64,000 nucleotides of DNA, taken from Telmatactis stephensoni (taxonomy: Eukaryota; Cnidaria; Anthozoa; Actiniaria; Isophelliidae). The notes below the pieces were generated by a model, which saw only the letters and a list, made by a program, of their open reading frames with translations, did no database searches and was not told the origin of the DNA. The stretch is taken from assembly GCA_029948255.1 (NCBI GenBank), contig JALIZF010001470.1:62001-126000 (forward strand). The letters run 5' to 3'. Both the position numbers and the translations under genes were made by a program. Below, in pieces: positions 37,601-46,219 of the stretch (position 1 is the first letter of the stretch; each line of letters begins with the position of its first letter).

Positions 37601-39666
37601 ATTTTGCCTTTTGTGATACTGATGACTGACAGTGAGACCACTCGATCCTTTCTTTTTTAAGGCGATGAACCTTTATTATTCCCATGTTCAGTAGACTGGA
37701 AGGGGGCAGGAAGGCTTGAGCTATATAATTGTATCTATCAGGACATTCTCACAGAAAATGAACCCAAACGGACAAAAGTGATGACCCGCTGAGAATACCA
37801 TGACAATTTCAGTTTAACAAAAATTCTAATAAACAGTTGATTTTTCTATTTCAGATTTAAGACGAAACCGACAACAACAGTGAGTATTTAGGGTACGCAC
37901 CCGGTGCGACCAACTTTAAGCGCGCGCGTTTTCTTTATTATTATTATTTCTGTCCATTTATACTCGATGACCTCCATTACACCTTAATGAGTGAGTGATC
38001 AGCGTGTCACACGAATTTATAAACTTCTGAAATAATAGCATCCACAGGCTTTTCCTGTCAGACAAAACACATGAAAAACAGCTACTCTTGAGACTATAGC
38101 TACCTGGAAACGATCAATACTATGCAGTCTTTAAATTTAAACTTGAAATGGGTTTTACCACAAAAGTTGCGCATTTTCCAGTATTTTATTGCTACGCCTA
38201 AAAATAGTATGATGATGATGATGATATTAATGATGATGATGATGATGATGAGACTTTATTTATAGAGGGTAACAAAAGCTTGTTGAGAAAAATCTAAACT
38301 AGTATGTATATTTTTAAGATCGCCCCATAAGGAATCAACTGAAATGGTCCCACGTGGTATGAAAGGTAATAACAACATAATCAGAGGACCATATCCTACA
38401 ATGACAGTTGAATACGAAGAAGTTACTAGTACAAATCAAAGTGTGGGGTGTAGAAAAACGTGGAAAGCTACTACCATGGCAACAGACGATGGATACGCTT
38501 CTGTGTATGACGCTATAGACAACAATGAGAGGAATATCAATGCAGAAAGGGCTGAGTATGCAGAGGTTAACGATACTCTTCTTAATAACAGGAAAAATGG
38601 CCCGCTTTCCGTGGGAACGAACGATGTTTACGCTACTGCCAACGTCACTAGGGGCAACAGCATTCCCTTGGAAACGGAAACTGGATACGCTGCCGTTGAT
38701 AAGGAAACTGGATACGCTACCGTTGATAAGGAAACCGGATACGCTACCGTTGATAAGGAAACTGGATACGCTACCGTTGATAAGGAAACTGGATATGCTG
38801 CCGTTGATAAGGAAACTGGATACGCTACCGTTGATAAGGACACTGGATACGCTGCCGTTGATAAGGAAACCGGATACGCTACCGTTGATAAAGAATCCGC
38901 TTACGCCACTATTGATAAGGATGAGTACGCTCAAGCGACCAGTGAGAAAGTGGCAAATCGCAAGCCAATAAGCCCCACTCTGGATGCAAGCTACGCTTTT
39001 GTTGACATTGCAATGAAGCAAAATCAGAAAGACCAGAAATCAATGTCTTCTGCGAAATGTGATTCAGAAGACCTGTGTGTAAGAGACGCAAGGGTAGGAA
39101 GTCAAAGTGGCAGTCCAGATCTCACTGTGCAGTATGCAGTGGTTGATAAAACCAAAAAGCGAAAATACAGTGATACCGCAACAAATCCAAATCCAAATGA
39201 TCAATCAGTGTCTGTTGAGGAAGATGAAAATACTAAATCAAAGGATTTATCTGTAGGAAATGATACTTACAGTCCAGATCCCACTGTGCAGTATGCAGTG
39301 GTTGATAAAACCAAAAAGCGAAAATACAGTGATACCGCAACAAATCCAAATCCAAATGATCAATCAGTGTCTGTTGAGGAAGATGAAAATACTAAATCAA
39401 AGGATTTATCTGTAGGAAATGATACTTACAGTCCAGATCCCACTGTGCAGTATGCAGTGGTTGATAAAACCAAAAAGCGAAAATACAGTGATACCGCAAC
39501 AAATCCAAATCCAAATGATCAATCAGTGTCTGTTGAGGAAGATGAAAATACTAAATCAAAGGATTTATCTGTAGAAAATGATACTTGTAGTCCAGATCCC
39601 ACTGTGTTGTACGCAGTGGTTGATAAAACCAAAAAGCGAAAACGCAGCAATACAGCAACAAATTAA
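34696..39666 (+). CDS. C-type lectin-like transmembrane receptor, copy D (long ITIM-repeat tail)
   Basis: Six exons: 34696-34768, 35530-35922, 36547-36723, 37338-37487, 37855-37879, 38319-39666 (2166 nt, 721 aa, phases agree). Signal peptide 1-24; CTLD about 25-155, the most divergent of the set (HCSCYYFHGE, TLVSMETVEEWKF, LTYNKWKPGMPD, GRICEE); stalk 156-214 rich in Ser/Thr/Pro; TM about 235-257; basic RWKRKRK; tail of about 455 aa. By my count the tail holds 18 YxxV/I motifs. Seven fit the strict ITIM pattern [ISVL]xYxx[ILV]: VEYEEV, SVYDAI, SAYATI, three VQYAVV and VLYAVV. Residues 393-473 are nine 9-aa units (ETGYATVDK type). Residues 538-696 are three 53-aa units, each with VQYAVV and a basic KTKKRK. 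It has no YxxM motifs, unlike copies B and C. An inhibitory or multivalent SH2 scaffold is inferred. Confidence 0.87.
36740..36995 (+). repeat. tRNA-derived SINE (second family) in intron 3 of copy D
   Basis: A tRNA-like head with GAGTGGTCAGAGTG (A-box-like) and a perfect B-box GTTCGAGTCC is followed by an unrelated body containing GCCAACTGGTTTG and CCAGTTGGG. It starts 16 bp after the exon 3 donor. The head lacks a convincing acceptor stem, so it is a SINE and not a tRNA gene. Confidence 0.65.
38206..38252. repeat. (GAT)n microsatellite
   Basis: GATGAT triplets about 70 bp before the acceptor of the copy D tail exon. Confidence 0.9.
38677..38919 (+). repeat. Coding 27-bp minisatellite, 9 units (YxxV repeats)
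   Basis: Nine head-to-tail 27-bp units inside copy D exon 6, each encoding ETGYATVDK or a close variant. The last reads ESAYATIDK. Units differ at only a few sites (GCT GCC against GCT ACC; AAA against GAC), which indicates recent expansion or homogenisation. Confidence 0.95.
39112..39609 (+). repeat. Coding 159-bp tandem repeat, 3 full units plus part
   Basis: Units start at 39112, 39271, 39430 and 39589, exactly 159 bp (53 codons) apart, and the repeat runs on into the truncated fourth unit that ends at the stop. Each encodes SPDPTVQYAVVDKTKKRKYS followed by an acidic Ser/Glu/Asp linker. Unit 4 carries VLYAVV and KKRKRS. Confidence 0.95.
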
Positions 39667-39830
39667 TGTCTGAATGATAATTAAGTGTGTACTGCGGAAG
39701 TTGAAAATATTAAACAGATTAATATTTCTGTGCCGAAACTACCAAGATATGCAGACCAAATCCTACAGTAGTTTATGCAGTGAAGGACAAACTGACCAAA
39801 AAGAGTCAAGAAGCGCATTTACATCAGTAG
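39667..39830 (+). pseudogene. Decayed fifth 159-bp unit after the copy D stop codon
   Basis: The sequence after the TAA aligns with the 159-bp unit (GAAGTTGAAAATATTAAAC against GAAGATGAAAATACTAAAT). Near 39765 it still reads PTVVYAVKDKLTKKS in one frame. Indels and stops prevent translation. The repeat array was therefore once longer. Confidence 0.7.
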
Positions 39831-39847
39831 TCTATGGAGATCCTAGA

Positions 39848-40030
39848 GCATATTTCGTATGAGTGTAAAACGGACCGTGCCGTGCCGTGACCGTGCCGTG
39901 ACCGTACCGCGCCGTGCCCGTGCCATGCCCGTGTCAGTGCCGTGTTGTCTATAAAATCATTAAAATTCCTTCCGCGCCGTAGCGTAACAGTACCGCATCG
40001 TGACCGCGTCGTTTTCAGTCATATGAAAAA
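39848..40030. repeat. CGTG-rich foldback element, copy 4 of 6
   Basis: Begins TTTCGTATGAGTGTAAAACG and continues as CCGTGCCGTGACCGTG repeats to a degraded right end (TTTTCAGTCATATGAAAA). It is inserted just after the fossil repeat unit of copy D. Confidence 0.75.
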
Positions 40031-40234
40031 AGCTTTAATTAATCTGTAGTAATGAGTACAAAGTACATAAGAGCACAATGCACAATTTAGCATCTTTTGA
40101 TGGAATACTTACTAGTGGGTTAAAAGATGTTAAACAATCAGACAAATTCATTCAAAGGTACATTTAGCGTAATAAATCGTCCTCTGTAGGCTGCAACCTT
40201 TCTCTCTCCCATTTTCCGAGAGCCCTTTAACGAA

Positions 40235-40315
40235 GCACAGGAATCCCGCTTATAAAAGCAAGCACAGGAATCCCGCTTATAATAACAAGCACAGTAAGCC
40301 CGCTTATAAAGACAA
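40235..40315. repeat. Non-coding 27-bp tandem repeat, 3 units
   Basis: GCACAGGAATCCCGCTTATA recurs at 40235 and 40262, with a variant at 40289. The period of 27 bp equals that of the coding minisatellite, but the sequence is unrelated. Confidence 0.85.
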
Positions 40316-42161
40316 GTATACATGAAGTATAGGAAGCCCAAGAAAAAAGTTGAGAGAAACAACTTTATAGCTTCAACACAGGCAGCAGAATATTAGTACA
40401 GTTACTTAAAGCACATCCCCAGCAAGGCCATAGGAAATATTACGTCTCCATAGAAACCCCACTTATTAAGGAAATTATGAAAGCTTATCTGTGTACGTAT
40501 ATGAGCCAGAAAATGAACTAGCCAAAATTAATATAAAGAGTATATTACTGCTGAGGACCGGCTCAGCTAAAGCTATTGTACGTAATACGCAAAGTTCTTG
40601 TTTCAAAGCTTTAATCCAAGAAAACATTACGATTACAGTCCAGTACAGACTAGATAAGCGATAAATTTGTAGTTAGCATCGAGTGATTGATATAGATAAA
40701 ACACAATACTGTACAGTAACATTGAAATAACTTAGATGAGCTATTTTGTGAATATTAGATGGAGCAGTGAAAATATCCAACTAGTGAAAATATTGGATTT
40801 ACTTACCTTCATGGAAAAAAAGAAGGAAAATTTCGCTTTAAACCGACCGCCATATTCTTGCCATATTTGGTCCATTCGAACTCAGTGCCTCTCACGGTAA
40901 ACTTTTAATTCCCGTATGTTGCGCCTCAATAGGTCTGTTCGCACCATAAATGAATTCCCGGTGGAGTTAGTTTGGAAGAAACAATTCTAATTGGTTCATT
41001 CTTTTCCCTAAGGATTTGGGAACGATGGATTAGCATAACAATAAAACTTCGCCGAATAGACTACCCCGATTAGTCATTAAATTTATTAAGTGTCTAGGTA
41101 GCGCAGCGGTCTAAGGTGATATCTAAAGGTATGGATTAGGGTCCGGATATCGTCTCCCTCCCTAGCCTTCGGGCTAAGTCAACTGTAATACGTAGCACCG
41201 GGATAGCGTGGATGGGGCCGAAATCTTCATCCGTAACGTAAGTCGATTCGATGTCTCAGCTTCTCAGAATGTCTCGGGAGAATCGTCCCAAATATTTTCA
41301 TTTTTTCCAAATTCATTTGATCATTCTTTTTTAGTGTCCGGGGGGTGCTGGTATATAGGTCATGAGTTCGAGCCCCGTTGAATTTTTTTTTTGTTTTTTA
41401 CAGTGTGTTTTCAATATTGATCTTTTTGGTTTCCTTTTCTCACATAAGCATTCCCGATTGATGTAAAAACTCGACTATTTTATACAAATCAAATAATGAA
41501 TAAATTAAAATATTAGCTAATACCAGTGTCACGTCTCTGTGATAAATTTGATACATGTACCGAGTTTCCCAGTTCACCAAATCTGCTCTAATGGTATTTT
41601 TTAGCATTTTTAATTTTAAATAAGGTTTATTAAAAAAATATCACAACAGGAATATAATAGTACATTGAAATTAATAATAACAATAAAAACTCCATAGCTT
41701 TGTTTGACCTTGTTTTGATTTGTTGTTGTTGTCATCGTCGTCGTTGTTTAATAAATTTGTTTCGTCAGGTCGTCGTATCGACACGGGTCGACACGCGGTA
41801 CGGGTTTCGGGATAATAATGTCAGACCACTCAAATCTATTCTACATCTAGGGAAGGGTCGGAGGGACGTGAGCTAATTTTATTTACCAGTTCACACGGGT
41901 CGACACGGGTTTCGGGATAATAATGTCAGACCACTCAAATTTATTCTACATCTAGGGAAGGGTCGGAGAGACGTGAGCTAATTATATCATCCAATAGCTT
42001 TTATTTACCAGTTTACGTGGGCCCGTCTATGTTTGTTCAACTGTTTCTATGGCACCAGAACCTCTATAGAAACTCGTTTTTGAATATTTTATGACGCGGT
42101 TTTGCAACAGATATAGAATTTCTTGATAAATGTTTGTCACTTTGATCAGCTTTAATTCTAG
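40316..42161. other. Intergenic, lectin copy D to copy E
   Basis: No intact gene. Around 40435-40535 one frame reads YVSIETP and a downstream NIKS-like stretch recalls copy C tail modules, a weak sign of another eroded copy. A tRNA-like A-box (TAGCGCAGCGGTC, about 41098) and B-box (GAGTTCGAGCCCC, about 41365) lie too far apart for a tRNA and may be a SINE split by an insertion. Confidence 0.35.
41780..41990. repeat. 105-bp tandem duplication
   Basis: CGGGTTTCGGGATAATAATG at 41801 recurs at 41906, followed by near-identical sequence through GACGTGAGCTAATT. Two units, AT/GC mixed, no ORF. Confidence 0.85.
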
Positions 42162-43394
42162 GTCCAAGACGAAAACAAAAGCAACAATGAGTATCTAAAC
42201 TGTGCTCAATTTTGAAATGCCTAAAGGTGCGATCAAACAGTGACACCTAAGCATATCAGAAAATACCGCGATTTTTTTTCGATTTCACTATGGAGCCAAT
42301 GACGATCGAGGAGAATAATGTATTCACGATAAAAAAAAATTGTTTCAAACAAATTATTAATGCAACGAAGCGTGGGAGGATTGCTTTATTCAGAATCTGA
42401 TAGTCCCCAAGTGCGATGAATTCATATCCAATTCATCAAATATAATTAATTTTGGGCGTGAATATAGTTTTGTTGAAATTATAAACCAAAATGAGGTATA
42501 ATTGGTCACGATACAACATCAAGAACTAAATCAGCTATATGAGAAATGGCTTTTGCTTTTAATAGTAAGAAAGGTTTTTACTAATTCACTAAGATAAGGC
42601 TATTATGGTAAGTCCTATTGACTTGGAATTCGCCGATATAAAGTCTCGAGGAGGGTTCAGTTCTACACCACACCTGCCAATTAAAACTCGCCTGGGGGTT
42701 ACTATATGCAGGGATAAAATCATTTCTAATTCATCTTGTCTCAACATCGCTCATCTCAACGTCACGCAAAAGCTTGTACGTACGTTGCACCATCTATTTG
42801 CGCACTTGACAATTTCATGGCTTTGTACAGCATTTTCGGCCGTTTCGAGTGCTCGATAGTTTTCAGAGCGAGGATAAAACACATGAAAAGCAGCTGCCCC
42901 TGAAACTATACCTACTAGCGAATGATTAATATCGGGCAATCTTTTTATTTGCACTTGAAATTGCGTTTTACCGCAAAAATGTTGCACTTTCCAGTAATTA
43001 ACTGTTGCTACCACCTAAAACTTGTAAGAATTACTTTTTAGATTACAGCATAATGAATAGGATTAAAATTGGAACCACTTTGAAACCAAGGTAACAATAC
43101 TGGCACCAGAGAAGCATCTCCAGCAATGACATCTGCGAAAATAGAGATCCACATGAGATAACTCAAGGACAAGGGAGTAGACACACGTGGAAAGCCGTTC
43201 CCATGGCAACAGATGGCGGGAACGCGGTCGTGTATGACGCTTTAAACAACGACGAAAGGAATATCAATGCAGTAGAGGCCGAGTATGTCGATGTCATGAA
43301 TGCCTTATCAACATCAGGAAGAACGAGGTCAACAAACAAGCGGAAGTTGGTTACGCTGCCGTCAACATCAAGGGTACACTATGTACGCAATTAG
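42162..43394 (+). pseudogene. Lectin receptor copy E: 3' fragment only
   Basis: Partial duplicate of the 3' part of copy D. A 25-nt micro-exon homolog sits at 42162-42186 (PRRKQKQQ type), but its donor reads AT instead of GT at 42187-42188. The following intron resembles copy D's last intron: 42855-43018 aligns by eye with about 38045-38205. A tail-exon homolog lies at about 43170-43394 (MATDGGNAVVYDAL, ERNINAVEAEYVDV against copy D MATDDGYASVYDAI, ERNINAERAEYAEV). In-frame stops interrupt the start of the tail exon, the first tail tyrosine is lost (GYASV to GNAVV), and no CTLD or TM exon is visible upstream. It is a decayed segmental duplicate. Confidence 0.7.
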
Positions 43395-44218
43395 AAATAT
43401 CATAGCCTAATAAAGCTCAAGTTCCTTTTCCAGAAAAATGAAAGCAGTATTCCTGCGTAAGCGACAATACAACCAAGATGCACAAGTTGCAGTCTCCCTA
43501 CTATGCAGTGCGGGATAGGTGGTAAATTAAGCAAGAAAATCAAACGATGAATCAGTTGTTGGCAAGTATTGCAATAGGTTAAGTCAGTGATAGATTCCTT
43601 CATAGAAAACATTGGGCAAATTATGTAAACCTACTACGTATACCCCTGTAAATCTATAGTTTGATATAATTCCTGCAATATGGCAATTACTTATCTAAAA
43701 TAACGTGACTTCTTTTTAATGTACAATTTGTACATTAATATATACTGTAAGCTGTATGTTTAGTTTTGAAAATAATAAACTCTATTTCGTTCATGGAGAT
43801 ATTACATCGAAGTAGACCAAGTACAGTTGATTTTCACGTGAACGTACGAGTGAAAGTCTAGAGGCTACTAATAAGAGGTTTTAATGTATAGAACGTGGGA
43901 AAAATCACAGGCCCATGGCTTGGTATCAGTTTGTGACACCCCTCCCCCTCCTCTCACTCCCCCAACACAGACACACATTCCCAAAACGCTCCACCGTCCT
44001 TCCCTGACGCTTTTCTTCAGTTGGTAGAAGATTGAGCCGGAGGGCGTTTTAGCTTGTGTCTGTGCGGAAATCTCGTCGATTGAGTTTGAATTTGCGTTTT
44101 GATACCTTTCAGGATATTGCTCGTTTGAAATCTGCAAATTGTACATTACTGGGCGGTAATTGAAGAATGTTTTTAAAGTCTTTGTGCGCACTGCAAAATC
44201 GCGCGAGAAATTGATTTA
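43395..44218. other. Intergenic, nothing recognised
   Basis: No domain-bearing frame, RNA gene or repeat was recognised in this stretch. A C-rich tract occurs near 43940. Confidence 0.4.
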
Positions 44219-44342
44219 AAAACTTGAGTAAATCGGTGCATCCACAGTATCTCACTTATCCGAGTAAATTTACTTTGAGTAACCGCTGAGTACCCTTCAC
44301 TCAAATAACTGAGTTGGTGACGCATCAATTTACTCAAGTTTT
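44219..44342. mobile_element. Small foldback MITE
   Basis: AAAACTTGAGTAAAT at the left and ATTTACTCAAGTTTT at the right are inverted repeats, with further GAGTAA/TTACTC segments within. Confidence 0.65.
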
Positions 44343-44573
44343 TGAGCGAATTTACTCGTGCGTTTGCGAAGTGTGAAAAAATCGGCTTAGGCTTAGGCTC
44401 AAGGATTTAGCCATTAAATGTAAAAATATAATCAGCTAAAATCGTTTGATCATTTGTGCATCAGGAGCTACAAAACAAGTTACTCCCATAATATAAAATA
44501 TACCTCATTTTCCCTTGAACGGCTTGAACAAATCTCCCCAATAACAAATACCACACCCATAATAACAAAACGT

Positions 44574-44654
44574 CTTTGTGTGTGTTGTGTGTGCGCGCGT
44601 GCGTGTGTGTGTGTGAGGGGGGGGGGAGGGGGGGAGGGGGGAGGGGGGGGGGTT
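44574..44654. repeat. (GT)n followed by G-runs (possible G-quadruplex)
   Basis: A TGTGTGTG run with GCGC interruptions is followed by GAGGGGG-type G blocks separated by single A residues. At least four long G runs lie on the plus strand. Confidence 0.85.
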
Positions 44655-45379
44655 TTCCAGTGTCCGCAACACCGTCAGTACCGGTATCAACCCTTTACCA
44701 CTCTCGGACCACTCATGGAACCCCTGTCCCTGCTGGTGTTAGAAGTTGTAGAGACCACAGAATAAAACAGCAACCCTTTCTTATGTAACAATTTGTGGTT
44801 CTGCGGAGACCTCTTTTATGTTTCATGGTCAGTCAACTCAGTCAGGTGTTCATTGAATTGTTTGTCGACTAAGTAAAGAAGTGGATTGACACCGTCAGAA
44901 GTGTCGTGTCTTTTCGTGTTCTCTCCTAATTGGACTTGTTCTAAAGAAGAAGTATAAATTTCTAATAAGAAAAACCATGTGGAGTTTTAGACAACGCTAA
45001 GTTACCGCAAGTGTCATATTGCGTCTCGCGTAGTCCAAAACGCGACAGTGTCGTATGTGTATTTCCCCAGGCCTCAGCTAATCCTGTCCTTATCCGTCGT
45101 CTGTCTTTCCAAGATTTCTTCAGGTTGAGACACATATTTTGTCACAGCCTTTTAATTATGAAAACAAATTGGCATTGCCACTGCACTGATGTAGATACTG
45201 CCCTCATGCAAATTTCGTATACAACGCGGTGCTATAAATAGTTCTAATGGTGTTCAACGTAGTGACTCTATTATTGTCTCACTTACAAAAATACTTCAAT
45301 GTGGCTAATTGGCTCGTAAATCTTTGAATGACCTCCTAGAAGACCACAACAATTATAGTTTCAAAGTGCGGTCACCTAT

Positions 45380-45960
45380 ATGATATATGGGCGTTGACAG
45401 GTATCCCATTCACTTACTCAGAGTGACAGATGTGTTTTAGTCTGATCAAGAACCTCTCTTTATGAACACCTCCATAATACGGACACCTACAACCTCTATA
45501 AAATGGTCACCCCAGTATTACGGCTACTCAGACTGACAGACGCGTTTGTTTGACCAAGAATCTCTCCTTACAAACACCTCCCTAATACGGACACCTCTCT
45601 ATAACGGACAGGTCTCCAGGTCTTATATTGTAAATACAACCTCTATAAAACGGTCACCCCAGTATTACGGCTACTCAGAGTGACAGACGCGTTTGAGTTT
45701 GATCCGTCAAGAATGTGTGTGGCTCTCCTTACGAACCCCTCAATAATAGCGATATTTTGTTTTATGTAAGCCTTCATGTGCCAACCAGAGAGTGATTGGC
45801 TGTTTTTTTAAAGCAGCTTGTCGGAATAGTCATTGTGAAAATGGTTCGCACATTAGCAATTTATTTCGCTATACGAACCTCTTTGTAACGGACAGGTCTC
45901 CACATTTTATTGTAAATACAACCTCTACAAAACGGCCACCCTAATATTACGTCTACCCGT
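45380..45960. repeat. Degenerate tandem repeat (ACGGACACCTC family)
   Basis: Recurring blocks CCTCTATAAAACGGTCACCC, AGTATTACGGCTACTCAGA, GACAGACGCGTTTG and ATAACGGACAGGTCTCCA appear two to four times with drift. Origin unclear, possibly remnants of a DNA transposon. Confidence 0.7.
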
Positions 45961-46199
45961 TTCTTCGGCCCCTTGATGTGCGCTTTAAAGAGGTTCCATT
46001 AGAGTATCCTTTTTTGAGTGTCAAACCTTTTTATAATTAAGCTCTTTCCAGGTTTAAATGAGTCTTTATTTACACTGACAAAATGATCAATATTTACAAA
46101 CAAACAAAAAGAAGCCATCTCTTGTTGAGACAAGAAGAAAGAATAGAGAATATGCTCACAAGGTACCGATTTTTTTTTTCCACAAAAAATGTCGTGCAC

Positions 46200-46219
46200 C
46201 AGAGTTAATATTAACTCTG
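46200..46219. repeat. 20-bp perfect palindrome
   Basis: CAGAGTTAATATTAACTCTG reads the same on both strands with no spacer. It lies in otherwise unassigned DNA. It could be a dimeric binding site or chance. Confidence 0.8.

Noticed and set aside
38335..39021. 228-codon minus-strand frame with repeated SxxINGSVS units
   Set aside because: Antisense shadow of the coding minisatellite of copy D. The sense strand has exon structure, domains and paralogs.
40235..40315. CRISPR-like array (regular 27-bp repeats)
   Set aside because: Units are contiguous with no unique spacers, in an animal genome; a plain tandem repeat.
41098..41380. tRNA-like A and B boxes
   Set aside because: The boxes are about 270 bp apart, far beyond tRNA length. 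At best an interrupted SINE.
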